Shown in pieces: positions 44,434 to 53,745 of a DNA stretch of 64,000 bases (the first letter of the stretch is position 1; each line of letters opens with the position of its first letter). The notes under the pieces are model-generated. The model was not told where the DNA came from, did not search any database, and was given only the letters and a program-made list of their open reading frames with translations. Source of the stretch: Pantoea vagans (GTDB lineage Bacteria; Pseudomonadota; Gammaproteobacteria; Enterobacterales; Enterobacteriaceae). Made by a program: the position numbers and the translations under genes. The DNA lies in assembly GCF_004792415.1 (NCBI RefSeq), contig NZ_CP038854.1, positions 434,001-498,000 on the forward strand, read 5' to 3'.

Positions 44434-44598
44434 CCGCTGTCAGCAACTCACTTCAGCTAACATCCAGCTTGCTGAATACGCGCCAATGCGAAGCGGCGCC
44501 CGGTAGCGCCTGTACTTTTCCACTCAGGATTCTCATGGCTCAATGCGCGACGGGTCAGAGCAAATGTATTACGCCGTGTCTCATCACCTGGGCTGAAG

Positions 44599-44612
44599 GG
44601 GTGAAGCCCCGG
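44599..44612. terminator. small hairpin between convergent tetR-type and esterase genes
   Basis: GGGG-TGAAG-CCCC, with flanking weak pairs and no clear T run. Possible bidirectional terminator. Confidence 0.3.
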
Positions 44613-44625
44613 ATCAGAAAAGCAT

Positions 44626-45984
44626 TTATTTCAGCGATTCCGCCAGCGTGATAATCCACAACTCACTGTCTGACTCCGGTTTCTTCAGCGGCTTCAGACC
44701 GATCGTCGTGGCAACCGGCTTGTCATCCACTATAAGCGTCCCCTGCTCTGTCACCCGATAATCCTTACGCTTCTTACCTTCAACCGGATTCTGCATCACC
44801 GCTTTCACGCCAAAGTCATTGTCATTAGTGACCGCGAGCGTTTTATTGTCGATCAGCGCCAGCCCTTCGGCTTTCTCCTGCTGCCAGCCCAGCTGACGTA
44901 AATCAACCACCAGCTTTTTAGCGGCGAACTTTATGCCGCGTTTCAGCAGCGTTTTCTCGTCGTCAGACTCCGGATATTCACCTGGCTTATCATATGCTGA
45001 AAGCTCGGTAGCGGGGCTGAGATCCACCTTATAAACAAGGTTGCGCATCGCATCGTTTTTATCGGTGCCCTGTTCGATCAGCAGGATATGCTGATTGTCG
45101 ATCGCCACGATATCGCCAATTTTTGCGTCACTGTTTTTACTGTAAGCCTCGCTGTCGATCGGATATCCATACATGGCGGTTTTCCCGGTCGCCGGATCGA
45201 AACTCACCAGGCGGGTGAAGCGCGCCTGCTTTTTACTTTTACCGTCGATATCCAGCGTGCTCTGCACCGCGGCGATGATACGCCCATCGGGCATGCGGGT
45301 GATCCCCTCAAAGCCACGGTTTGGCTGACGCCATTTCAGTATGTTCGGCAGACCGCCCGCGATGGATTTCTCTCCTTCGGCGGCCTGCGGCCCGTGAATC
45401 GCCAGGATTTTACCGCGCTCATCTACGTTAATCAGGAACGGACCATACTCATCACATAGCCAGTATCCGCCCTTGCCATCCGGCGTAATGCCTTCCGTAT
45501 CCAGACCACGGTTATCGCCCTGCAGCGCTTTCAGCGTATCGCTTAGCGCGACCTCATTGGTTGATCCGATGACGCCATCCTGCAACGGCAATCCGTTAAC
45601 GTTGCCCTTATCGTCATGCAACGGTCGGGCATCTGTGGCCTCGGCTTTGCCGTTCTGCACCCGAATATTCATCAGCAGCGGGGCGAAGTCCGGCGTGACG
45701 AAAATTTTTGCCTCTTTCTTACCCACATCAGGCGAGTCGGCATTGGGGCCGCGATCGGTGACGGTAACAAAGGTCAGCGCATCTCCCTTCTTACCGGTAA
45801 ACAGCAAACCGGAGCCGATACCCACCGGCAGACCCTGAGGAAATGCGCTGGCGAAGGCACCGTTGTAACTCACGCGCGTTCCTTCGGGGAAACTGACGAT
45901 GTAGCGTTCGACCTTCGGCTGTGCCGCTAATGTTGACAAAGAGAGTGCGCAACCGACAACCAGAGAAATCGCTTTTATTTTCAT
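44626..45984 (-). CDS. secreted phytase-like esterase (esterase-like activity of phytase family)
   Basis: A 452-aa protein with a signal peptide (MKIKAISLVVGCALSLSTLAA) and the phytase-like esterase domain: DRGPNADSP near the N-terminus, GLDTEGITPDGKGGYWLCDEYGPFL in the middle and KAEGLALIDNKTLAVTNDNDFG near the end, the beta-propeller motifs of this family. It should act in the periplasm or outside on phosphate or carboxylic esters. The frame extends 25 residues upstream but without a signal-peptide start. A possible Pho box lies upstream. Confidence 0.87.
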   Translation of the reverse strand: MKIKAISLVVGCALSLSTLAAQPKVERYIVSFPEGTRVSYNGAFASAFPQGLPVGIGSGLLFTGKKGDALTFVTVTDRGPNADSPDVGKKEAKIFVTPDFAPLLMNIRVQNGKAEATDARPLHDDKGNVNGLPLQDGVIGSTNEVALSDTLKALQGDNRGLDTEGITPDGKGGYWLCDEYGPFLINVDERGKILAIHGPQAAEGEKSIAGGLPNILKWRQPNRGFEGITRMPDGRIIAAVQSTLDIDGKSKKQARFTRLVSFDPATGKTAMYGYPIDSEAYSKNSDAKIGDIVAIDNQHILLIEQGTDKNDAMRNLVYKVDLSPATELSAYDKPGEYPESDDEKTLLKRGIKFAAKKLVVDLRQLGWQQEKAEGLALIDNKTLAVTNDNDFGVKAVMQNPVEGKKRKDYRVTEQGTLIVDDKPVATTIGLKPLKKPESDSELWIITLAESLK

Positions 45985-46028
45985 ATTTTTATATCCGTTA
46001 AGGAAAGACACGAGCCTAAAGAACAAAA

Positions 46029-46046
46029 ATGACAGAAAAATGAAAT
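46029..46046 (-). promoter_or_regulatory. possible Pho box of the phytase-like esterase gene
   Basis: On the minus strand: ATTTCAT-TTTT-CTGTCAT, two 7-bp repeats spaced 4 bp, as in Pho boxes (CTGTCAT-N4-CTGTCAT). The second repeat is exact, the first matches five of seven. Confidence 0.45.
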
Positions 46047-46059
46047 CAACGGGAAACAT

Positions 46060-46365
46060 TGGCGGTTAACAGAGTGATTATTTTCCCGGGAGATAACAGG
46101 GATGAAACTGTCTGTTCAGAAAAAATGGTCCGTGTAAGGGCATCGGTAATCGGAGGTACTTCTGGTTAACGATGCTCCAGAACATAACAATGCGACAGAT
46201 CGCGCAGCGTTCACTCCCCGCCTTTGATTTACGCTGTTATATCCCGGAAAAGATGTTTACATTTGTTCAGCAAAATTATCTGCCGCTCATCAAAGCGCCA
46301 TCACAGGGAAGAACCGTGGTTAACGTCATCATCAAAGTCACACCGCAAACAGAGGCAGGGAAAGT
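46060..46365. other. intergenic region upstream of the DUF2157 gene
   Basis: About 300 bp that must hold divergent promoters. A 65-codon frame (46172-46369) overlaps the next start by ATGA but has no family pattern or ribosome site, so I do not annotate it. Confidence 0.35.
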
Positions 46366-48576
46366 ATGAGGGAGAGTACGGCCGATAAGATAACCGGGAT
46401 GCCATCACGAACGGCAGCATATCTTTGCCGTCAAATCGGGCATCTGGTCAAAGCAGGAATCCTGAGCCCGGAGACCTGCCAGCGCATCTTTGCTTTATGT
46501 GGTATCAGACCCTCCGATTCACAGTGGCGTCAGTTTCTTATCCCGGTACTTTGCTGGCTGGGATTGCTGTCACTGGTTGCCGGGTCGGTGTTTTTTATTG
46601 CCTGGAACTGGGCCTGGATGCCGAAGATGGCGAAATTTGCCCTGGCCGAACTGCTGATCGTCGCGCTGGCGGCAGTGGTCTGGTGGCGCTGGTACAGCAC
46701 GCTGGCACGCAGTGCATTGCTGGCAGCAGGATTAAGTTTCGGTGCGCTCTTTGCGCTTTATGGGCAGATTTATCAGACGGGTGCGGATAGCTGGGAGCTC
46801 TTCCGGGCCTGGTTATGCGTTCTTCTGCCGCTGGCGCTGATTGCCCGGCAAAACAGCCTGTGGTTTTGCAGCTGGCTGGTCGCTAACCTGGCGTTCCAGC
46901 TCTATTACACCGCCACATTGCCGACGTCACTGCTGGACCTTGCCGTGTCTGACAGCTTCTTCTGGCTCCCGACGACAGTACTGCACGGCTATCTGGCGCT
47001 GCTGGCAGCCTGCCTGATTATCAGGGAAGTTCTGGCCTGGCGGGCAATAATGCAACACCCTGAGAGCTGGCTGGCAAGCCGCTGGTTCTCACGCGTCATG
47101 GCCGGATTTTTACTGCTGCTACTGACCACCATCGTGACCGGAAATATCTCTGACTGGCACGGAGCTAACCACTTTACGTTAGTGACGGGCGGCTGGGTGG
47201 TCACCCTGCTGGCAGGCTATTACCTGTACCGTTATCACCATGTGGATCTCTGCATGCTGACGCTGGGCATCGCCAGCCTGACGGTTGTGGGCTGCGCGCT
47301 GATCATGCAGTTATTCCTGGTGGCCTATGTTACGGGTGACCTGTATCTGACCGGCGTCCTGATGATTTTCTGGGTAGCGGCAAATGGTTCGATCCTGCTG
47401 AAGTGGCAGCGCAGACTGGCTGAAAAGGGGCCGATCGATCTGGCTCCGGCCAGACTGACCTTACTGACAGACGCCCTTCGTCAGCAGTGCCTGCTGAGCG
47501 ACGCACAGATCACGGAGATTCAGCAACGTGGTCACGCGTCGGACCTGCCCTGGTATCTGAGGCTGGCGCTGAGCGTCGGAGGCTGGGTCGCCGCGATCAT
47601 CACTCTGTTACTGATGGCGCTGGTGCTCTATTCCACTGACCTGCTCGATGACCAGAATGCTGTCACCTTTATCCTGCCCTCACTGGTTCTCGCCGTGATT
47701 GCCCGCGGCCTGTTACGCAGCGATCGTGACGGTAAGTATCACCTCGGGCTGGCATGGGCCATTGCGGCGACGTGCGGTCTGGTTTTCGGCGTTGTGTTAC
47801 AAATCCAGAGCAATGACGTCAGCTTTATGATGCTGAGCTCACTGTGCGCATTACCGATTCTTACGGCGATGGCGGTGGCGATGCCGGACCGCACTTACCG
47901 CTTTATGGCCATCACTGCCCTGACTTTTTTTCTGGTGCTGGCGGGCTATTTACTTTCCCTGCACTACCTGTCGCCAACGGCAGGCCGCGTTGCTGTTTCC
48001 CTGCTGGTGGCGGCGGTGATGTTTTTGTGGCTGTGGATTGTCAGCCATCAGCTGGAATTACTGGCAGAATCCTGTGCTGACGCCGTACATCCCCTCCTGT
48101 ATGGCATCCCGGCAGGTCTGATGCTGCTGAGTTTCCTCGGAATAAACGCGGCGGTTCTCATGGATATCTTCTGGTCTTCTGCGCAGTTTTCTATGCTTCA
48201 GTCTGCGACAGGCACCGGTATTGCGGCAGGTTTAGTGCTGAGTGCGCTCAGTCAGAAAAGAAGCGGTCAGCCACTATTTTCGATAATCACACTGCCCGCC
48301 GCCGTTATCTGCGGGGCTGCCGCCCTTTACGCCCCAGGTATCGGGCTGGGCTTATGGTTGATTCTGATGGCGCGTTATCTGGGAAGTCCGGGATTGCTGG
48401 TGGTCAGTAGCGGGTTCTTGGTGCTCTATGTCATTGGCTGGTATTACTTCCTGGAAGTGATACTGCTGCATAAAGCGCTGTTGCTGCTGGCTGGCGGTCT
48501 GGTTTTGCTGGGGCTGGCGTGGGGCGTCACAAAAGTGTTACCCGCACAAACCGGAGGTGCGAGTGAGAATGCGTAA
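46366..48576 (+). CDS. DUF2157/DUF4401 multi-pass membrane protein
   Basis: A 736-aa protein with about 20 hydrophobic segments. The N-terminal cytoplasmic part (AAYLCRQIGHLVKAGILSPETCQRIF) and the first helices (GLLSLVAGSVFFIAWNWAWMPKMAKFALAELLIV) fit DUF2157; the second half fits DUF4401. These proteins are typically paired with a GDYXXLXY protein, as here. Function unknown. AGGCAGGG precedes the start. Confidence 0.85.
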   Translation: MRESTADKITGMPSRTAAYLCRQIGHLVKAGILSPETCQRIFALCGIRPSDSQWRQFLIPVLCWLGLLSLVAGSVFFIAWNWAWMPKMAKFALAELLIVALAAVVWWRWYSTLARSALLAAGLSFGALFALYGQIYQTGADSWELFRAWLCVLLPLALIARQNSLWFCSWLVANLAFQLYYTATLPTSLLDLAVSDSFFWLPTTVLHGYLALLAACLIIREVLAWRAIMQHPESWLASRWFSRVMAGFLLLLLTTIVTGNISDWHGANHFTLVTGGWVVTLLAGYYLYRYHHVDLCMLTLGIASLTVVGCALIMQLFLVAYVTGDLYLTGVLMIFWVAANGSILLKWQRRLAEKGPIDLAPARLTLLTDALRQQCLLSDAQITEIQQRGHASDLPWYLRLALSVGGWVAAIITLLLMALVLYSTDLLDDQNAVTFILPSLVLAVIARGLLRSDRDGKYHLGLAWAIAATCGLVFGVVLQIQSNDVSFMMLSSLCALPILTAMAVAMPDRTYRFMAITALTFFLVLAGYLLSLHYLSPTAGRVAVSLLVAAVMFLWLWIVSHQLELLAESCADAVHPLLYGIPAGLMLLSFLGINAAVLMDIFWSSAQFSMLQSATGTGIAAGLVLSALSQKRSGQPLFSIITLPAAVICGAAALYAPGIGLGLWLILMARYLGSPGLLVVSSGFLVLYVIGWYYFLEVILLHKALLLLAGGLVLLGLAWGVTKVLPAQTGGASENA

Positions 48577-49099
48577 AAAGAGCCGATGGCTGGCAGGCGC
48601 GGTGATAGCGCTGGCGCTGGTGACCGTTAATGTCAGCATCTGGCAAAAAGAGCAGTTGCTGAAACAGGGCGCGGTCATGATTTTACCCCTTGCGCCGGTT
48701 GACCCGCGATCCCTGATGCAGGGTGATTACATGGCCCTGAATTATGCCCTCACCCGGCCGCTGGAGCAGACGCTGTATCAACAGGCGGTGGCCTGCGGCG
48801 CGACCCGGTCATCGCCATGCCTGCCCACCAGCAGGACCCTGATTGTGGATCTCGATGCGCAGCGTCATGCAACTCAGGCCCGGTTTGATCAGGGTGAGCC
48901 GCTACAGACGAATCAGCTACGGGTGAAATACCATCAACACTCCGGCTCGCTGACCGTCGGCACCAACGCTTATTTCTTTCAGGAAGGTCATGGCGAGCGT
49001 TTCGCGCAGGCACGCTACGGGGCATTCCGCGTGGGAGATGATGGCACAGCTCTCCTGACAGATCTGCTTGATGAGCAGGGGAAGGTCATTCAGCCTTAG
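48563..49099 (+). CDS. GDYXXLXY-domain protein
   Basis: A 178-aa protein with one N-terminal membrane anchor (SRWLAGAVIALALVTVNVSIW) and the motif GDYMALNY, which names the family. The rest is an extracytoplasmic beta domain. The start is uncertain: GTG at 48563 has GGAGG five bases upstream; an ATG at 48569 is also possible. Either overlaps the DUF2157 stop, so the pair is co-translated and probably forms a membrane complex. Confidence 0.85.
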   Translation: MRMRKKSRWLAGAVIALALVTVNVSIWQKEQLLKQGAVMILPLAPVDPRSLMQGDYMALNYALTRPLEQTLYQQAVACGATRSSPCLPTSRTLIVDLDAQRHATQARFDQGEPLQTNQLRVKYHQHSGSLTVGTNAYFFQEGHGERFAQARYGAFRVGDDGTALLTDLLDEQGKVIQP

Positions 49100-49689
49100 C
49101 TATGCAAGACGCAAGCTGATGTGCACAGATCAGACTGACAGCCGGACTAAATATTCTTACAGAAAGGATTTCTGTAGCAGCGCATCACGATGCCTTCGCA
49201 GGTTTTGGCCAGCGTTGTGGCTCGTTTAATCGCTTAACCCATCATAGCCTCAGCTGAAAAACGGGCAATACTCTTACAAAGCGCCATTCGTTAAATATTA
49301 TCCATCAGAACATCCCTTTTAATGTTCAGCATAATCATACAGAAATGACATTTTCGCCTTTTTCTTAAATTTATATAAGCCACTTTTTGTTTATTAATAG
49401 AAAAACCACTTTAATAATAATGTAATGTGTGTATTTTCATGAAAAAAGCAAACCATTAGCAGATTAATTATTAGCCTCAAATTTTATACACAATCAATGA
49501 GTTAACGAATAATTAACACCTCCGATGTCTCCACTAAAATTCAAACAAAAATATCCTAAGACATCGATATACGTTTCATTACACTCCTGTGATTTTAATT
49601 TTTAATGAATTTATCTTTAATCAAATGGCTCATTACTTACGGAATGGGCCGCGATTATCTCATGTATTTCTTACCTTTAAGGATGGATT
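49100..49689. other. AT-rich leader of the Gly-rich operon
   Basis: About 590 bp, clearly AT-rich in its second half (49300-49680) compared with the GC-rich genes around. No gene or dyad repeat. Such DNA is typical of H-NS-silenced accessory promoters and of long leaders; I cannot choose a promoter. Confidence 0.5.
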
Positions 49690-50019
49690 ATGAGACATAA
49701 AAAACTCACTCTTGCTTTAGGCCTTTTTGTTCTCTCTGCGGCGCGAATTTCTGTCGCCGCACCGTTAATGAACGAACCGCTAACTGACCACCCCTCCTAT
49801 CCCTTCGTACTTATTGGCGATGCTAATGGTGGTGACGGCGGGAACGGCGGCTCTGGAGCCAATTCTCCAGGTGGCCCGGGCGGAGATGGCGGTAATAACA
49901 GCGGCAGCGGTAACGGGAACGACAGCGGTAATGGTAACGGCACTGGCAACGGCTCAGCTAACGGCAATGGTTCCGGTGACGGTGACGGCGGTGGTGACGG
50001 TGGTGACGGTGGTGCGTAA
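49690..50019 (+). CDS. secreted Gly-Gly-X repeat protein 1
   Basis: A 109-aa protein with a signal peptide (KLTLALGLFVLSAARISVAAP) and, from about residue 46, a low-complexity tail of Gly with Asn, Asp and Ser (DANGGDGGNGGSGANSPGGP). The tail has no hydrophobic core and no cysteine. Gly-Gly-X triplets of this kind can form bundles of polyglycine-II helices, as in the snow-flea antifreeze protein and phage S16 tip adhesin. AAGGATGG-type ribosome site upstream. First of four tandem paralogues; function unknown. Confidence 0.75.
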   Translation: MRHKKLTLALGLFVLSAARISVAAPLMNEPLTDHPSYPFVLIGDANGGDGGNGGSGANSPGGPGGDGGNNSGSGNGNDSGNGNGTGNGSANGNGSGDGDGGGDGGDGGA

Positions 50020-50044
50020 TCAGGCTGTTAAATCTTACTAAAAA

Positions 50045-50067
50045 TGGTCGCCTCCGGAAGGCGGCCA
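50045..50067. repeat. hairpin between Gly-rich genes 1 and 2
   Basis: TGGTCGCCT-CCGG-A-AGGCGGCCA, 9-bp stem with one G-T pair. No T run follows; it may attenuate transcription or protect the upstream message. Confidence 0.45.
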
Positions 50068-50089
50068 TTAATTAAAGGATGGAACTTTT

Positions 50090-50512
50090 ATGTCAAAGCT
50101 GCTCAACACTCTGATTCTCATGCCGCTTTCGGCAGGACTTCTTTTTTCCCTTCCAGTCTTCAGTCAGACATTGCCGCAGGGCGCTATCCAGCTGTCTGAC
50201 TGTGAAAGTCAGAACGGACAGAATGGGAACGCCACTTCACCCAACGGAGAAAATGGTAAAAATGGCGTACCAGGCACCGGTTGTCTGAACGGAGGTAATG
50301 GCGGTAACGGTTCTGCTTCAGGTGGTAACGGCGGAAATGGGGGGAACGGTGCAGGCGCCGGGACTGAAACCCGTCACAAGCACCATAAACATCATAAAAG
50401 TACACCCGGTAGCGCCAATGGCGGAAACGGTGGTGATGGCGGATCAACAGATAACGCCCCCGGCGGGGCTGGCGGTGATGGAGGTAACAATGACCAGTCA
50501 CAACATCTGTAA
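50090..50512 (+). CDS. secreted Gly-Gly-X repeat protein 2
   Basis: A 140-aa protein: signal peptide (LLNTLILMPLSAGLLFSLPVFSQ), a short linker with two cysteines (C38 in QLSDCESQ and C64 in GTGCLNGG) that could pair, then GGNGG repeats interrupted by a strongly basic histidine stretch (RHKHHKHHKS), which could bind metal or anionic polymers. The Gly-rich part resembles proteins 1, 3 and 4. AAAGGATGG precedes the start. Its stop overlaps gene 3 by 23 bp. Confidence 0.75.
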   Translation: MSKLLNTLILMPLSAGLLFSLPVFSQTLPQGAIQLSDCESQNGQNGNATSPNGENGKNGVPGTGCLNGGNGGNGSASGGNGGNGGNGAGAGTETRHKHHKHHKSTPGSANGGNGGDGGSTDNAPGGAGGDGGNNDQSQHL

Positions 50513-50846
50513 ACGAATCGGAACCTTACTACGGTGCTCCACTCTGCTGCTGGTGGTTTTAACACATTACAGTTATGCAACTCCGGCATACCCGAGCCCA
50601 TTTTCTGCTTCTTTTTCACTGATTTCGAATGGTGGAAACGGTGGTGACGGTGGTCCGGGTGAAAACGGCGGAAATGGTGGTAACGGCGTTAACGCTGGCA
50701 CGGGTTCCAACTCAGATGGCGGAAATGGAGGCACAAACGGAGCCGATGGAGGGAATGGTGGCAACGGAGGAAGCGGGAATAATTCACCCGGCGGTGATGG
50801 CGGTGATGGCAGTGGAGGTGATAGTGGTGGTGACGGCGGCATATAA
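50490..50846 (+). CDS. secreted Gly-Gly-X repeat protein 3
   Basis: A 118-aa protein with an N-terminal signal (CSTLLLVVLTHYSYATP) and a Gly-Gly-Asn/Asp repeat region to the C-terminus. The ATG giving MTSHNICKR is chosen because GGAGG lies five bases upstream; this ribosome site is itself inside the GGDGGN-coding end of gene 2, so the two are translationally coupled. A larger in-frame open frame upstream is only the out-of-frame shadow of gene 2. Confidence 0.75.
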   Translation: MTSHNICKRIGTLLRCSTLLLVVLTHYSYATPAYPSPFSASFSLISNGGNGGDGGPGENGGNGGNGVNAGTGSNSDGGNGGTNGADGGNGGNGGSGNNSPGGDGGDGSGGDSGGDGGI

Positions 50847-50866
50847 TTCTTAACGCAGGAGAGGAT

Positions 50867-51274
50867 ATGAAAAACCTTCTCAGGAAAGTTGTATACCTCA
50901 TTATTCTCACCTCAGCATTACTGAGACCTTTCATTGTCGTATTCACTGTAACGTCCTCTCTGGCGGCAGGAATATTCAGCACTGCGGCATGGGCAGACGG
51001 TGATGGTGGCGACGGTGGTGACGGTGGCGGTGATGGAAACGGGGGAGACGGAGGGAATGCGGGTTCTGGCAGCAACGGAGATGGCGGCGACGGTGGTAAT
51101 GGGGGTGAAAACGGCGGTAATGGCGGAAACGGAGGTAATGGTGACGGATCAGGTAATGGCGGAAACGGCGGCGATGCGGGTCCAGGCGGCGTCGGCGGTC
51201 AGGGTGGCAGCGGCGGGAGTCAGGGAGGACATGATGGTTCTCCCGGGATGAGCGGAGCCAGGGCATCTAAGTAA
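50867..51274 (+). CDS. secreted Gly-Gly-X repeat protein 4
   Basis: A 135-aa protein with an unusually long hydrophobic N-terminal region (VVYLIILTSALLRPFIVVFTVTSSLAAGIFSTAAWA) ending in AWA, a likely signal-peptidase site, then about 80 residues of DGGDGGDGGG-type repeat and an SPGMSGARASK tail. AGGAGAGG precedes the start. It ends the tandem array; the Gly-rich parts of all four are more similar to each other than the signal peptides are. Confidence 0.75.
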   Translation: MKNLLRKVVYLIILTSALLRPFIVVFTVTSSLAAGIFSTAAWADGDGGDGGDGGGDGNGGDGGNAGSGSNGDGGDGGNGGENGGNGGNGGNGDGSGNGGNGGDAGPGGVGGQGGSGGSQGGHDGSPGMSGARASK

Positions 51275-51887
51275 TTATCCGTATGCTGCTAACGCGGTCT
51301 GCCGGAGGTTGATTACTCCGGCGGCCTCATGCCTGCAGACTAAACAGACACCACAGCAATGCTGATACGTCGTGCTTCAGGGCCTGAACTGTAAAAGATG
51401 ATGGAGTTGCCAGCACAGGAATGCCAAACCTCCTTAAAAAACACCGTATTGTGTCAGCCTGAGCAATGGCAGCTTATTCGGTACCATCCAGCGTTCCGGC
51501 TCGTGCGTCAGCCCTGTCGATTCCTCTGACAGAAAACCGGCCTCTGCCCCGAGTCACCATAATGGCTGTCCAGCCATTTACTATGTACACCTGGCTACCA
51601 GAGAAATTCTGGCGTGTTAAAAGCTGATACTGCAATGTGATTCGAATGCCTTTTTGCGTCAGATTACCCACCAGTCTGCAAAAATTGCCACTGTCCGCTA
51701 TAAGGTTTAGCACCTTGTTAAACGTGCGCGATGAGCCACAGAGACATCTCTGATGAGATCCGCACTGGATTAACCTTTCACATTTTTTTAATGTCCGAAT
51801 GATCACTCAAAGATTAATCAGGTAGCCTGAAATGTCTGTCAGAAATATCCTTAGCGACAAACAGATTTAAATGGCAAAAGGTCTGAT
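51275..51887. other. intergenic region after the Gly-rich operon
   Basis: About 610 bp. A minus-strand frame of 110 codons (51474-51806) has no ribosome site or family pattern I recognise and is left out, though a decayed gene is possible. Confidence 0.35.
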
Positions 51888-52574
51888 ATGGAATCGATGA
51901 ATCTGCACAGCATTTACCGTTCTGCAAATGAGAATACCGTTGCGATGTGGAGGGAAAATGCAGGCATTGGCGCTATCAGGCAAGGAAACTACTACGATCC
52001 GGTAAAACTCGCTCTCGCAGCAGGCATACAGCCGTTTGTATCCTCTGATGTCTCACGTCTGCTGCGTGAACTGCGGCAACTCACCCGAGATGATCCGCTA
52101 GCCGATATTCTGCCAGTGGACGGTTTTCATTTTACCTTTTTACCTCTGACCCTGCCGCTCTTTCACGAAAACGCGCCGTTGCCCGAAAAAGTGGATCAGC
52201 TGACGGCTATCTGGACCGGATTTGAGGCGAAGAAAATCGTTATCAGGGATCTCCGGCTCGTTGCGTTGCCCGGTCAGTTATTACTCGCAGGGATCCCTGA
52301 AAGTCCTGCCATAGCCATGCGTCAGTCATTCTGCGAAAAGGTGCTCGACTCTGACTGGAAAAAAGAGCTGATGATGCGTCATTCGGGCAGCTCATTACCG
52401 GCCCCCTTCTGGCACAGCACCCTGCTGCGTTACAACGCGGCTTTTTTACCCGCAACCTTACGTCACTATTTTCTGGAACGTCAGACCGTTGATTTTGGGG
52501 AGGTCGCCGGAGAACTGACGCTGGCAAAGATCAACTACAACTGGACAAAATGTTACCCGTTACGCGTTAACTGA
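51888..52574 (+). CDS. 2H phosphoesterase-like protein
   Basis: A 228-aa protein with two H-x-T motifs, HFT at 81-83 (GFHFTFLPL) and HST at 176-178 (FWHSTLLRYN), about 95 residues apart: the hallmark of the 2H phosphoesterase superfamily (LigT/2'-5' RNA ligase, cyclic phosphodiesterases). The N-terminal 70 residues are an extra segment. Substrates could be 2',3'-cyclic nucleotides or RNA ends. A single gene, AAAGG upstream. Confidence 0.75.
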   Translation: MESMNLHSIYRSANENTVAMWRENAGIGAIRQGNYYDPVKLALAAGIQPFVSSDVSRLLRELRQLTRDDPLADILPVDGFHFTFLPLTLPLFHENAPLPEKVDQLTAIWTGFEAKKIVIRDLRLVALPGQLLLAGIPESPAIAMRQSFCEKVLDSDWKKELMMRHSGSSLPAPFWHSTLLRYNAAFLPATLRHYFLERQTVDFGEVAGELTLAKINYNWTKCYPLRVN

Positions 52575-52940
52575 AGCGATGCGATTCCCTGTCAGAAACG
52601 ATTTTTGGCCTGCATCTGTGTGAGCTTACTTATAGCCGCATAGATTCAGGTCCGTTTTTCTCTCAAACCCTCCGTCAGCAGACTAGATCAGGGTCTTTTC
52701 GTTTACCTGACTGTTCCCGTAAACTATACAGGACGCAGGTTTTAATTCATGAACACGCAAAGATGATGATAAAGCCTGCCAGGCAGAGCCGTTCCATTAT
52801 TGTCTGTGAATACTCCTCGATTCTGTTCTCGCAACCAGGGCCGATGGCTCAGGAAAATACCCGCTTATCACACCAGGAAATAACATGCTTTTGGCGAATG
52901 TACCTTTCACTGCAATCCTGACTCCCTCTTCACTCCGGGC
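52575..52940. other. intergenic region before the nucleotide-kinase-like gene
   Basis: About 365 bp without an apparent gene, repeat or terminator. Confidence 0.35.
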
Positions 52941-53558
52941 ATGAGTCGTCAGCTGTTTGTTTCTCTGGATGGCCCCAAGGGAGCCGGTAAAACCACGCTG
53001 CTGGAGGCCATTACGCAAGTGCTGAGGGCAGACAATATGAAAGTGATCCGACTCAGCGAGAAAAAGAGCGATCCTTTCAGGTCGGAATCCATGGCTCTGG
53101 TTAACCGGCTCGCCAGAGATCCCTCGGCAGATGTGGAATGGGAAATCTGTCAGCGCTTTGCTGTCAGCCGCGCCTGGATTTCACAGAACGTACTGGCTAA
53201 ACAGCCGCAGGACAGCGTTATCCTGATGGATCGCTGGTATCCATCGGATGCCGCGTTTCGCCGGATGGTTCCTTTTACAGAGATTCTGCAGCTAAACCGT
53301 GAGCACAACGTCCGCGCCCCAGATCTGCATGTCGGGGTGGTCACAGCGCCCAAGGTATCCTGGGAAAGAGCCGCAGCACGAACACGTGGCCTGGGAAGTA
53401 CGGTAATTCACCGCCTTGAAGAACATATCGCCTGCACCCGCGCGTTTGAGCAGGAAGTTGCGAATAACGGCTGGTTTTTATGCCGCAATGAAGGGAGCAT
53501 TGAAGAGGCAACGCTGCAGGTGGTGGCTGAAATTAACAGCGTGCTTTATCGCTCCTGA
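52941..53558 (+). CDS. thymidylate-kinase-like P-loop protein
   Basis: A 205-aa P-loop protein: GPKGAGKTT at residues 11-19, DRWYPSDAAFRRM (the D-R-x-x-x-S/P motif of dTMP kinases) at about 95-107, and an arginine-rich lid (WERAAARTRGLGS). It fits the dTMP-kinase fold but is shorter and the lid differs, so it could phosphorylate another nucleotide. No good ribosome site before the ATG, so the start could be wrong. Confidence 0.75.
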   Translation: MSRQLFVSLDGPKGAGKTTLLEAITQVLRADNMKVIRLSEKKSDPFRSESMALVNRLARDPSADVEWEICQRFAVSRAWISQNVLAKQPQDSVILMDRWYPSDAAFRRMVPFTEILQLNREHNVRAPDLHVGVVTAPKVSWERAAARTRGLGSTVIHRLEEHIACTRAFEQEVANNGWFLCRNEGSIEEATLQVVAEINSVLYRS

Positions 53559-53745
53559 ATAGCAAAACATAAAACTTTGTGGGTGCGTAATCCTCTTTCC
53601 TCCGCAAATCCGCGCGCATCAGGTTGTGCAGAACAAAACCCTTTATTTTACTTGTCTGAAATCAAGATTAGTCAGATTACCGCTGGCACAGGCATCCCGC
53701 TTTCCCCTATAAAATTGCTTTATTTTTTATATAAGGCACAGGGAA

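Noticed and set aside
46172..46369. 65-codon frame overlapping the DUF2157 start by ATGA
   Set aside because: No ribosome site, no family pattern; overlap alone is not enough.
49810..51260. Long minus-strand Pro/His-rich open frames opposite the Gly-rich genes
   Set aside because: They are complements of GGN/GGY codons (Pro, Ser, His), have no starts with ribosome sites and no signal peptides.
51474..51806. 110-codon minus-strand frame after the Gly-rich operon
   Set aside because: Basic, cysteine-rich composition without a recognisable domain or ribosome site; probably chance or a decayed gene.
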